Source: Rhizobium sp. SL86 (lineage in GTDB: Bacteria > Pseudomonadota > Alphaproteobacteria > Rhizobiales > Rhizobiaceae). Taken from it: a stretch of DNA of 64,000 nt. Made by a program: the position numbers and the translations under genes. Positions 44,679-54,041 of this stretch are shown here, in pieces (within the stretch, counting starts at the first letter, position 1; each line of letters starts with the position of its first letter). Under the pieces are notes generated by a model. That model made no database searches, had not been told where the DNA came from, and was given only the letters and a program-made list of their open reading frames with translations. The DNA is taken from contig NZ_JAPPRJ010000002.1 in NCBI RefSeq assembly GCF_026672545.1, forward strand, positions 881,001-945,000, read 5' to 3'.

Positions 44679-45632
44679 ATGGCAAGACGGTCTGATTCGC
44701 AGGGAAGACTTGATGACGCAGCGCGGGCCGGGTGGCTCTACTACGTGGCCGGCCGGACGCAGGACGAAATTGCCGCCGCCATGGGCATTTCCCGCCAGTC
44801 GGCCCAGCGGCTTGTCTCGCTTGCCGTCGCCGAACGCCTGATCAAGGTCCGGCTCGACCATCCGATCTCCGCCTGTCTTGAGCTGTCCAACGCGCTGCGC
44901 GACAAGTTCAACCTGCGTTATATCGATGTCGTGCCCTCCGATCCGGTCGGTACATCAACGACGGTTGGCATTGCCGAAGCCGCTGCCGCGGAAATCGAAC
45001 GCTGGCTGAAGAAGCCGGAGCCCATCGTGCTGGCGATCGGGACCGGGCGAACCCTGAAGGCCGCGGTCGACCAGTTGCCGTCGATGGAGTGCCCGCAGCA
45101 TCGAATCGTGTCGCTGACCGGCAATATCACGCCGGACGGCTCAGCCGCCTATTACAACGTCATCTTCTCGATGGCGGATGCCATCAAGGCCCGGCATTTT
45201 CCGATGCCGCTTCCGGTCCTCTGCTCGTCGGCGGAAGAGCGCGTTCTGCTGCATGGCCAGCCGATCGTTCAGTCCACGCTCACGCTGGGTGCTGCCGCCG
45301 ATGTCACCTTCGTCGGAATCGGCGAACTCGGCGAGGATGCGCCGCTCTGCGTCGACGGGTTCCTGGCACCGGACGACATGGCAGCACTGATGAGCCGCGG
45401 CGCCGTTGGCGAGATCTGCGGCTGGATGTTCGACCAGAACGGCAAGCTTCTCGCCGACCCGATCAATGACCGGGTGGCCAGCGTGCCCATCCCGCCGCGC
45501 GAGCGGGGAACCGTGATCGGCGTGGCGCTTGGCCGCCGCAAGGAACGCTCCATGGCCGCCGCATTGCGGGGCGGCATGATCAACGGCCTGATCACCGACG
45601 AGAAGACCGCTGAGCATATGCTCTCCGCCTGA
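44679..45632 (+). CDS. SorC/DeoR-family sugar-binding transcriptional regulator
   Basis: About 317 residues. The N-terminal DNA-binding part reads ARAGWLYYVAGRTQDEIAAA and MGISRQSAQRLVSLAVAERL, and the C-terminal NagB/RpiA-like sugar-binding domain runs from about residue 70 (IGTGRTLKAAV, GNITPDGSAAYYNVI, VGIGELGEDAPLC). It starts at 44679 with AGGA upstream. It precedes the polyol ABC operon in the same direction, like SmoC/MtlR-type activators of sorbitol and mannitol uptake. The effector is probably a polyol or phosphorylated sugar. Confidence 0.9.
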   Translation: MARRSDSQGRLDDAARAGWLYYVAGRTQDEIAAAMGISRQSAQRLVSLAVAERLIKVRLDHPISACLELSNALRDKFNLRYIDVVPSDPVGTSTTVGIAEAAAAEIERWLKKPEPIVLAIGTGRTLKAAVDQLPSMECPQHRIVSLTGNITPDGSAAYYNVIFSMADAIKARHFPMPLPVLCSSAEERVLLHGQPIVQSTLTLGAAADVTFVGIGELGEDAPLCVDGFLAPDDMAALMSRGAVGEICGWMFDQNGKLLADPINDRVASVPIPPRERGTVIGVALGRRKERSMAAALRGGMINGLITDEKTAEHMLSA

Positions 45633-45671
45633 GCAAAATATTTTCTATTGAAATTCAATGATGTACGCGCC

Positions 45672-45753
45672 CGTCGCTGCGTTGCAGCGACGAATGGCGC
45701 TTGACATCTGTTGTCATAAAATGAGTAATTGCCCATGAGCAAGGCGAATGCTC
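45672..45753. promoter_or_regulatory. Promoter-operator region of the polyol operon
   Basis: A 9-bp stem CGTCGCTGC-gtt-GCAGCGACG (45672-45692) follows the regulator gene. Next is TTGACA (45701-45706) as a likely -35 box, with AGTAAT 17 bases on. Two inverted repeats overlap the promoter: TGACA-5-TGTCA (45702-45716) and GAGCA-7-TGCTC (45737-45753). These are good candidates for SorC-type regulator sites. A TGACA/TGTCA pair also lies ahead of the regulator gene (44621-44645), with wider spacing. Confidence 0.5.
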
Positions 45754-45780
45754 GTTTTAAAGTTCTTCTGGGAGGAAGAC

Positions 45781-47100
45781 ATGACATTAAAAACCATTCT
45801 GCTCGGCGCGGTCTCTGCGCTGGCGTTCTCCGGCGCGGCCTCCGCCGAGACCCTTACCATCGCCACCGTCAACAACGGCGACATGATCCGCATGCAGAAG
45901 CTGACGGATGACTTCAAGGCGAAGAACCCGGGCATTGACCTCGAATGGGTGACGCTGGAAGAAAACGTCCTGCGTCAGCGCGTCACCACCGACATCGCCA
46001 CCAAGAGCGGCCAGTACGACGTGATGACCATCGGCATCTACGAGACGCCGATCTGGGGCAAGCAGGGCTGGCTCGCACCGCTGGACAAGCTGACCAGCGA
46101 CGCAAAATACGACGCCAACGACCTTCTGCCGCCGATCCGGTCCGGCCTGACGGTGGACGGCAAGCTCTACGCCGCCCCCTTCTACGGCGAAAGCTCGATG
46201 GTGATGTACCGCAAGGATCTGTTCGACAAGGCCGGCCTGAAGATGCCGGAAAAGCCGACCTGGGACTTCATTGCGGACGCGGCCCGCAAGATCACCAACA
46301 AGGGTTCCGAAACCTACGGCATCTGCCTGCGCGGCAAGGCCGGCTGGGGCGAGAACATGGCCTTCCTGACGGCGACCGCCAATTCCTTCGGCGCCCGCTG
46401 GTTCGACGAGAACTGGAAACCGCAGTTCGACCAGCCGGAATGGAAGAACACGCTCGACTTCTACGTCAAGCTGATGAAGGACGCCGGCCCTCCGGGTGCT
46501 TCATCCAACGGCTTCAACGAAAACCTGGCGCTCTTCCAGACCGGCAAATGCGGCATGTGGATCGACGCGACCGTTGCCGCCTCCTTCGTCACCAATCCGA
46601 AGGAAAGCAAGGTTGCCGATCAGGTCGGTTTTGCACTCGCCCCGGACAATGGGCTTGGCAAGCGCGGCAACTGGCTGTGGTCTTGGAACCTCGCCATCCC
46701 GGCCGGTTCCAAGAAGGTGGAAGCGGCGGAAAAGTTCATCGCCTGGGCAACCAGCAAGGACTATCTGAACCTCGTTGCGGAAAAGGAAGGCTGGGCGAAC
46801 GTTCCTCCGGGCACGCGCACCTCGCTTTACCAGAACCCGGAATACCAGAAGGCCGCCGCCTTCGCCAAGATGACGCTCGACTCGATCAACGCGGCAGACC
46901 CGAAGAAGCCGACGGTGAAGCCGGTTCCCTATGAAGGCGTCCAGTACGTGGCGATCCCGGAATTCCAGGGCATCGGCACGGCGGTCGGCCAGCAGTTCTC
47001 CGCAGCCCTTGCCGGCCAGGTTTCGGTCGATCAGGCGCTGAAGAACGCCCAGCAACTGACCGAACGCGAAATGGCCAAGGCGGGTTATCCGAAGAAGTGA
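45781..47100 (+). CDS. smoE: Sorbitol/mannitol-type ABC transporter binding protein
   Basis: About 439 residues. The signal peptide is MTLKTILLGAVSALAFSGAA then SAETLTIATVNNGD. TIATVNNGDMIRMQKLTDDF and PGIDLEWVTLEENVLRQRV are typical of polyol binders of the SmoE/MtlE group. It captures sorbitol, mannitol or another polyol in the periplasm. The ATG at 45781 has GGGAGGA upstream. A cluster of C/G-rich palindromes separates it from the permease genes. Confidence 0.87.
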   Translation: MTLKTILLGAVSALAFSGAASAETLTIATVNNGDMIRMQKLTDDFKAKNPGIDLEWVTLEENVLRQRVTTDIATKSGQYDVMTIGIYETPIWGKQGWLAPLDKLTSDAKYDANDLLPPIRSGLTVDGKLYAAPFYGESSMVMYRKDLFDKAGLKMPEKPTWDFIADAARKITNKGSETYGICLRGKAGWGENMAFLTATANSFGARWFDENWKPQFDQPEWKNTLDFYVKLMKDAGPPGASSNGFNENLALFQTGKCGMWIDATVAASFVTNPKESKVADQVGFALAPDNGLGKRGNWLWSWNLAIPAGSKKVEAAEKFIAWATSKDYLNLVAEKEGWANVPPGTRTSLYQNPEYQKAAAFAKMTLDSINAADPKKPTVKPVPYEGVQYVAIPEFQGIGTAVGQQFSAALAGQVSVDQALKNAQQLTEREMAKAGYPKK

Positions 47101-47114
47101 GGTTTCTGGGCGTT

Positions 47115-47335
47115 TGCCCCTCACCCTAGCCCTCTCCCCGTGAACGGGGAGAGGGGACCGGCAAAGATCCTGGTTTTGCAGATAAGACCCCTCCCCAACC
47201 CCTCCCCACAAGGGGGAGGGGCTTAACCCGCAGCACTCACCGCACTCCTCCGTTTGGGGCAGGTGAATGCCGCGAGGTTTCTCCCCCCTTGTGGGGGAGA
47301 CGGCGGCAGCCAGAGGGGGAGGTTCTGACTAAGTT
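47115..47335. repeat. Cluster of C/G-rich extragenic palindromes (REP-like)
   Basis: Three hairpins lie in the 259-base gap between smoE and smoF. They are CCCTCTCCCCGT-ga-ACGGGGAGAGGG (47130-47155), CCCCTCCCC-5-GGGGAGGGG (47199-47221) and TCTCCCCC-5-GGGGGAGA (47280-47300). The flanking text CCCCTCACCCTAGCCCTCTC and AGAGGGGGAGG repeats the same theme. Such elements are frequent between genes in Rhizobiales. Here they may protect the smoE transcript end or reduce permease expression. Confidence 0.75.
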
Positions 47336-47359
47336 CAACAGAACAAGAGGCGGGCTTCC

Positions 47360-48232
47360 ATGGCGACGACCCACACCCGTTCGGCAGCACGCCTGATGAT
47401 GGCGCCGTCCGTCATCCTGCTGTTTGCCTGGATGATCGTGCCGCTCGGCATGACCATCTATTTCTCCTTCCTGCGCTACAACCTGCTGATGCCGGGCATG
47501 GAGGAGTTCACCGGTTTCCTGAACTACCAGTTCTTTCTCAGCGACCCGGCCTTCTTTGCGGCGCTGAGCAATACACTCCTCTTGGTTCTCGGTGTCCTGC
47601 TGATCACCGTCATCGGCGGGATTGCCTTTGCGCTTCTGCTCGACCAGCCGATGTTCGGCCAGGGGATCGTGCGCATCCTGGTGATCGCGCCCTTCTTCGT
47701 GATGCCGACGGTGTCCGCGCTCGTCTGGAAGAACATGTTCATGAACCCGGTGAACGGCCTGTTCGCCTGGATCGCGCGCAGCCTCGGTTTTGCACCAATC
47801 GATTTTCTCGCGACCATTCCGCTGCTCTCGGTCATCATCATCGTCGCATGGCAATGGTTGCCCTTTGCGACGCTGATCATGCTGACCGCCCTTCAGTCTC
47901 TGGACGAGGAGCAGAAGGAAGCCGCGGAAATGGATGGCGCCGGGTTCGTCTCGCGTTTCATCTACATTGTCCTGCCGCACATGGCCCGCGCGATCACCGT
48001 CGTCATCCTGATCGAGACGATCTTCCTGCTGTCGGTGTTTGCCGAGATCCTGGTGACCACCAATGGCGGGCCGGGCACGGAGAGCACCAACCTCACCTAC
48101 CTCGTCTATGCGCAGGCGCTGTTGCAGTTCGATATCGGCGGAGCCTCGGCTGGCGGCATCGTTGCGGTCATCCTCGCCAATATCGTCGCGATCTTCCTCG
48201 TGCGCCTCATCGGCAAGAATCTGGAGGCCTGA
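47360..48232 (+). CDS. smoF: Polyol ABC transporter permease
   Basis: 290 residues, six membrane segments. LMMAPSVILLFAWMIVPLGM and FTGFLNYQFFLSDPAFFAAL are typical of MalF-like CUT1 permeases; the EAA loop reads KEAAEMDGAGFVSRFIYIVL. Resembles SmoF/MtlF of polyol transporters. The ATG at 47360 follows the palindrome cluster. The downstream smoG gene starts four bases after its stop. Confidence 0.88.
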   Translation: MATTHTRSAARLMMAPSVILLFAWMIVPLGMTIYFSFLRYNLLMPGMEEFTGFLNYQFFLSDPAFFAALSNTLLLVLGVLLITVIGGIAFALLLDQPMFGQGIVRILVIAPFFVMPTVSALVWKNMFMNPVNGLFAWIARSLGFAPIDFLATIPLLSVIIIVAWQWLPFATLIMLTALQSLDEEQKEAAEMDGAGFVSRFIYIVLPHMARAITVVILIETIFLLSVFAEILVTTNGGPGTESTNLTYLVYAQALLQFDIGGASAGGIVAVILANIVAIFLVRLIGKNLEA

Positions 48233-48236
48233 CACA

Positions 48237-49067
48237 ATGGCACGCAAGGTTTCCACAAAACGAAAACTCGTCATGACGGCGATCGCCTGGACGCTCGGTT
48301 TCCTGATCTTCTTCCCGATCCTCTGGACCTTCCTCACCAGCTTCAAATCGGAAGGTGACGCGATCGCCTCGCCGCCCGTCTTCCTGTTCTTCCACTGGAC
48401 GACGGAGAACTACACAGAGGTGCAGAGCCGCTCCGATTATGTGCTGCATTTCTGGAACTCGGTGATCATGTCGGTCGGTTCGACACTGCTCGGGCTTCTG
48501 ATCGCCATTCCGTCTGCCTGGGCCATGGCCTTTTCGCCGACCAAGCGGACCAAGGACGTCCTGATGTGGATGCTCTCCACCAAGATGATGCCGCCGGTCG
48601 GTGCGCTGATCCCGGTCTACCTGATTTTCCGCGACATGGGCCTGCTCGACAGCCGCATCGGCCTCGTGATCGTGCTGACGCTCATCAACCTGCCGATCAT
48701 CGTGTGGATGCTCTACACCTACTTCAAGGAAATCCCCGGCGAGATCCTTGAGGCAGCCCGCATGGACGGGGCCTCGCTTGCCAAGGAGATCGTCTACGTG
48801 CTGACGCCGATGGCGATCCCCGGCATCGCCTCGACGCTGTTGCTCAACATCATCCTCGCCTGGAACGAGGCCTTCTGGACGCTGAACCTCACGACCTCGA
48901 GGGCCGCACCGCTCACCACCTTCATCGCCTCGTATTCGAGCCCGGAAGGTCTTTTCTACGCAAAACTCTCGGCCGCCTCGACCATGGCGATCGCCCCCAT
49001 CCTGATCCTCGGCTGGTTCAGCCAGAAGCAGCTGGTGCGCGGTCTCACCTTCGGCGCCGTGAAATAA
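48237..49067 (+). CDS. smoG: Polyol ABC transporter permease
   Basis: About 276 residues. MTAIAWTLGFLIFFPILWTF is the first membrane segment, and the EAA loop reads LEAARMDGASLAKEIVYVL. STKMMPPVGALIPVYLIFRD is a close match to SmoG/MtlG proteins. The ATG at 48237 has GGAGG ten bases upstream, within the end of smoF. It completes the channel with smoF. Confidence 0.89.
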   Translation: MARKVSTKRKLVMTAIAWTLGFLIFFPILWTFLTSFKSEGDAIASPPVFLFFHWTTENYTEVQSRSDYVLHFWNSVIMSVGSTLLGLLIAIPSAWAMAFSPTKRTKDVLMWMLSTKMMPPVGALIPVYLIFRDMGLLDSRIGLVIVLTLINLPIIVWMLYTYFKEIPGEILEAARMDGASLAKEIVYVLTPMAIPGIASTLLLNIILAWNEAFWTLNLTTSRAAPLTTFIASYSSPEGLFYAKLSAASTMAIAPILILGWFSQKQLVRGLTFGAVK

Positions 49068-49090
49068 CGGGCTTATAAAGGAACACGAAA

Positions 49091-50107
<1,017 letters not shown>

Positions 50108-50181
50108 ACGGTAGGGCGGCCCGTGGGGCGGCCCAGCCAAGACACACTTCAATGACCTGGACCCTCCGAGGACCTCAGACC

Positions 50182-51663
50182 ATGACGATCAAACTCTCGC
50201 GCTCCCACCTTTCGGATGTGGCCAAAACGGCGGCCGTGCCGCAATACGATCCGCAGCGCCTGATGGCGGGCATCCTGCATTTCGGCGTCGGGAATTTTCA
50301 CCGCGCGCACCAGGCCGTTTATCTGGACGACCTGTTCAACGAAGGGCTCGACCACGACTGGGGCATCATCGGCGCGGGCGTCCTGCCTTCCGACCAGGCG
50401 ATGCGTGAGAAACTCGCCGCCCAGGATTTCCTGACCACCGTCGTGGAACAGGACAACAACCGGACGGCCGCGCGCGTCACCGCGCCGATGATCGATATCC
50501 TGCCGGTCGGCGAGACGACGGCGATCATCGAAGCGCTCGCCAATCCAAAAATCCGCATCGTCTCGATGACGATCACGGAAGGCGGTTATTTCATCGATGC
50601 GAACGGCCACTTCAATCCGACGCATCCGGCGATCCAGGCCGACGCGGCCAATCCGTCCGATCCGAAGACGGTCTTCGGCCTCATCATCGCCGGCCTCAGG
50701 CTTCGCCGCGAGAAGGGCATTGCCCCCTTCACGGTGATGTCGTGCGACAACATTCCCGGCAACGGGCATGTGACGGAAAACACCATCTGCGGCCTTGCCC
50801 GCCTCTCCGATCCGGACTTTGCCGACTGGATCCACGACGAAGTTGCCTTCCCGAACTCCATGGTCGACCGCATTACGCCGGCGACGGGCAGCCGCGAGAT
50901 CGGCATTCTCGCGGATGACTTCGGCATCGAGGACAACTGGCCGGTCTTCTGCGAGGAGTTCAAGCAGTGGGTGATGGAGGATCGTTTTCCCGCCGGCCGG
51001 CCGCTGCTCGAGCGGGTGGGCGTTCAGTTCGTACCCGATGTGGCGCCCTATGAACTGATGAAGATCCGCATCCTGAACGGCGGCCATGCGGCGATCGCCT
51101 ATCCGGCTGCCCTTCTCGACATCCATTTCGTGCATGAGGCGATGGAGCATCCGCTGATCCGGGCTTTCCTCGCCAAGCTGGAGCGGGACGAGATCATCCC
51201 CATCGTGCCACCCGTGCCGGACACCGATCTCGACAACTATTTCCAGCTGATCGAGCGCCGGTTCCTCAACCCGAAGATCGGCGACACGATCCCGCGGCTG
51301 GCACAGGACGGTTCGAACCGGCAGCCGAAATTCATCCTGCCGTCCACCGCCGACCGGCTGGCCAGGGGCGAGGATGTGATCGGCCTGTCACTTGTCTCGG
51401 CGCTCTGGTGCCGCTATTTCGCCGGCACATCCGACAGCGGCAAGGCAATCACCTTCAACGATGCAAGCGCCGACAAACTGCATGCGGCGGCCCTCAGGGC
51501 CAAGCAGGACCCGATGGCCTTCCTTGCCTTCGACGAAATTTTTGACGCGGTGTCCGGCTCCGAGCATTTCCGCAGGCGTTTTGCCCATGCGCTGCAAAGC
51601 CTGTGGACGGAGGGGACGGCAAAGACCTTGCAGCTCTATCTTGACGACCGTCTGGCGGTTTAG
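50182..51663 (+). CDS. mtlK: Mannitol 2-dehydrogenase (polyol-specific long-chain dehydrogenase)
   Basis: About 493 residues. The start MTIKLSRSHLSDVAKTAAVP and GILHFGVGNFHRAHQAVYLD are typical of the family, and the catalytic lysine and following Asn/His lie in MKIRILNGGHAAIAYPA. It oxidises mannitol to fructose with NAD, and related enzymes also use arabitol or sorbitol. The ATG at 50182 has GAGG upstream; the ATG at 50152 has no ribosome site. It follows the ABC ATPase in the same operon. Confidence 0.9.
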   Translation: MTIKLSRSHLSDVAKTAAVPQYDPQRLMAGILHFGVGNFHRAHQAVYLDDLFNEGLDHDWGIIGAGVLPSDQAMREKLAAQDFLTTVVEQDNNRTAARVTAPMIDILPVGETTAIIEALANPKIRIVSMTITEGGYFIDANGHFNPTHPAIQADAANPSDPKTVFGLIIAGLRLRREKGIAPFTVMSCDNIPGNGHVTENTICGLARLSDPDFADWIHDEVAFPNSMVDRITPATGSREIGILADDFGIEDNWPVFCEEFKQWVMEDRFPAGRPLLERVGVQFVPDVAPYELMKIRILNGGHAAIAYPAALLDIHFVHEAMEHPLIRAFLAKLERDEIIPIVPPVPDTDLDNYFQLIERRFLNPKIGDTIPRLAQDGSNRQPKFILPSTADRLARGEDVIGLSLVSALWCRYFAGTSDSGKAITFNDASADKLHAAALRAKQDPMAFLAFDEIFDAVSGSEHFRRRFAHALQSLWTEGTAKTLQLYLDDRLAV

Positions 51664-51672
51664 ACTGATGCG

Positions 51673-52383
51673 ATGGAACAGGCTCCCGACCCTCTGGTGA
51701 TCTTCGACTGCGACGGCGTTCTGGTGGACAGCGAGCCTTTGTCCATCCGTGTGCTGATCGATGTCGCACGGGCGCATGGGGCAGAGCTTGACGAAGCGGA
51801 AGCCTACCGGAAATTCCTGGGCCGCAGCCTGTCCAATCTGATCAGCGTGCTCGACACCGATTTCGGCATTGCCGCCGATGCCGGTTTTCTGGAGAGAATG
51901 CGCAGCGATCTCTACCGACGGTTCGAAACGGAGCTTCAGCCGGTGAGCGGGGTCGCGGATGCGCTTGCGACCTTGCCGTTTCGCCGCTGCGTTGCCTCGT
52001 CCAGCCAGCCGGAGCGCATCCGGTTGTCGCTGAGACTGACGGGATTGCTGGCCTTCTTCGAGCCGCATATCTTCAGCGCCACCATGGTGGACAATGGCAA
52101 GCCAGCACCGGATCTGTTCCTGCATGCGGCGCAAGTGATGCAGACTGAGCCGGTCGACTGCATCGTCATCGAGGACAGCCCGGCCGGCATCCTGGCAGCC
52201 AAACGTGCGGGCATGACCGTTTTCGCCTTTACCGGCGGTTCGCATGCAGACCGGGCGGAATACCGCCGGGAGGTTGCGGCACTTTCTCCTGACGTTACGT
52301 TTGACGCGATGTCCGATTTGCTCCACCTTATTCAAAAATACAGCAGGGAACCGGCTGCCCGCTCGTCTCTTCCGGCGCCATGA
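51673..52383 (+). CDS. HAD-superfamily hydrolase (phosphoglycolate phosphatase-like)
   Basis: 236 residues. Motif I is VIFDCDGVLVDSEPLSIRVL with the nucleophilic Asp, motif II is ASSSQPERIRLSL, motif III GKPAPDLFL and motif IV CIVIEDSPAGILAAKRAGM. It is a subfamily IA phosphatase or phosphomutase. It starts ten bases after mtlK, so it is in the polyol operon, where it may dephosphorylate a sugar phosphate such as a dead-end product. The substrate is not readable. Confidence 0.88.
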   Translation: MEQAPDPLVIFDCDGVLVDSEPLSIRVLIDVARAHGAELDEAEAYRKFLGRSLSNLISVLDTDFGIAADAGFLERMRSDLYRRFETELQPVSGVADALATLPFRRCVASSSQPERIRLSLRLTGLLAFFEPHIFSATMVDNGKPAPDLFLHAAQVMQTEPVDCIVIEDSPAGILAAKRAGMTVFAFTGGSHADRAEYRREVAALSPDVTFDAMSDLLHLIQKYSREPAARSSLPAP

Positions 52384-52438
52384 GCGCCGGTCGACGCGGA
52401 GGCGCGGCAGGATTCGACAGGATGGGAAGACGGACCTG

Positions 52439-54019
52439 ATGCGCAAGCTTGTGGTGGCGGTCGATGTGGGAACGGCCAGCGCACGCGCAGGCGTCTTCAC
52501 CGCCGAGGGAGAACTGCTCGCCAAGGACAGTCAGCCGATCCTCATGCGCCGCGATGGCGATGTGGTTGCCGAGCACGATTCCGAAAACATCTGGCGGGCC
52601 ACCTGCCATGCGGTGAAGGCGGCCATGGCAGAGGCGAAAGCCCGGCCGGAGGAGGTAGCCGGCCTTGGCTTCGACGCAACCTGCTCAATCGTACTGCGTG
52701 ACCGAGAAGGGCAGCCGCTGACGCTTGGCATGGCCGGCGACGCGCGCTTCGACACCATGGTGTGGCTCGATCACCGGGCCGTGGACGAGGCGGAAGCGCT
52801 GAACGCCACCGGACATCCCGTCCTCGACTTCTGCGGCGGCAGCGTCTCGCCGGAAATGCAGATGCCGAAACTCATGTGGCTCAAGCGGCACAGGCCCGAT
52901 CTCTGGCAGGTGATGGGCCATGCTTTCGACCTTGCGGACTTCATGACCTGGCGCGCGACCGGATCTCCCGCGCGCTCACGATCGACGCTGACGGCCAAGT
53001 GGAACTACCTGGCGCATGAGGACGACGGCTGGCGGCAGGATTTCCTGACCGCAGCCGGCCTTGACGACCTTCTCGAACGGGCAGGTTTGCCGACCGCTTC
53101 GCTGCCGGTCGGCGCGCATCTCGGGCGGCTGACGAAAAGAGCGGCCGACGATCTCGGTCTGACGGAAGACTGCATCGTCTCGCCGGGCATCATCGATGCC
53201 TATGCCGGCGCGCTGGGGGCACTCGGCGCAACCGTTGGGGATGCGGGTCAATCCGGCGATCTCGCGCTTATCGGCGGCACATCGGGCTGCATCGTGGCGC
53301 TTTCGTCCGCCCCCATTATTGCGAGAAGCCTCTGGGGGCCCTTTTCCGGCGCGCTTCTGCCGGATGTCTGGCTGGTCGAGGGCAGCCAGTCCGCTGCAGG
53401 TGCGCTGCTCGACCATGTGGTTCGTATGCATGCGGCAGGCGGCGAACCGCTCCCGGCGCTTCACCAACGCATCATCGAGCGCATCGGCATGCTGCGCAAG
53501 GACGCGCCCTACACGCTGGGGGAAGGGCTGAACATCCTGCCGGATTTTCACGGCAACCGCGCCCCGCTTGCCGATCCGCGCGCAACGGGCACGATCGCGG
53601 GTCTCACGCTCGACACCTCGTTCGACGGCCTCTGCCGCCTTTACTGGCGCGCCTGCGTGGCGCTAGCTCTTGGCATCCGGCAGATTCTTGAAACGATGCA
53701 GGCGAGCGGCTACCCAATCCGCACCCTGCATGCGGCGGGCGGCCATGTGCGCAACCCGCTTCTGGTGGAGCTATATGCCGACGTGACCGGCCTGCCGGTC
53801 CGGCTTCCGACGGCCCGCGATGCGGTTCTGCTCGGAACCGCGATTGCGGCGGCAACCGGTGCCGGTCTTCATCCCGATCTTCTAACGGCGGCAAAGGCTA
53901 TGGATCAGGGTTGCGTGCAGCTTTCGCCCAATCTCGAAGCCCGGCCTCATTACGAGCGGGACTACCGGCGCTTCCTCATGATGCAGCGGCACCGTGCCGA
54001 GCTTGGTGCGGTTGGCTAG
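52439..54019 (+). CDS. FGGY-family carbohydrate kinase (D-ribulokinase-like)
   Basis: About 526 residues. The N-terminal ATP/sugar domain begins MRKLVVAVDVGTASARAGVF, and LGFDATCSIVLRDREG and DTMVWLDHRAVDEAEALNAT are close to the YpCarbK/ribulokinase branch. The C-terminal domain has ALIGGTSGCIVALS, EGSQSAAGALLDH and LHAAGGHVRNPLLVELYAD. It would phosphorylate a ketopentose or other ketose formed by the polyol dehydrogenase. It is last in the polyol operon, 55 bases after the HAD gene. A xylulose or fructose role is possible, but the sequence looks more like ribulokinase. Confidence 0.85.
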   Translation: MRKLVVAVDVGTASARAGVFTAEGELLAKDSQPILMRRDGDVVAEHDSENIWRATCHAVKAAMAEAKARPEEVAGLGFDATCSIVLRDREGQPLTLGMAGDARFDTMVWLDHRAVDEAEALNATGHPVLDFCGGSVSPEMQMPKLMWLKRHRPDLWQVMGHAFDLADFMTWRATGSPARSRSTLTAKWNYLAHEDDGWRQDFLTAAGLDDLLERAGLPTASLPVGAHLGRLTKRAADDLGLTEDCIVSPGIIDAYAGALGALGATVGDAGQSGDLALIGGTSGCIVALSSAPIIARSLWGPFSGALLPDVWLVEGSQSAAGALLDHVVRMHAAGGEPLPALHQRIIERIGMLRKDAPYTLGEGLNILPDFHGNRAPLADPRATGTIAGLTLDTSFDGLCRLYWRACVALALGIRQILETMQASGYPIRTLHAAGGHVRNPLLVELYADVTGLPVRLPTARDAVLLGTAIAAATGAGLHPDLLTAAKAMDQGCVQLSPNLEARPHYERDYRRFLMMQRHRAELGAVG

Positions 54020-54041
54020 GCGGTCTGGACGAAGGCGGTCT

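Noticed and set aside
45672..45692. Nine-bp hairpin as the terminator of the SorC-type gene
   Set aside because: The stem is strong but is followed by AATGGCGC, not by a T-run. It may still cause pausing.
47115..47335. CRISPR-like repeat array
   Set aside because: The repeats are palindromes of different lengths without regular spacers, and no cas gene is in the window.
47237..48346. 369-codon open frame on the minus strand opposite smoF and the palindrome cluster
   Set aside because: It runs through the intergenic palindromes and is antisense to a permease with six clear membrane segments.
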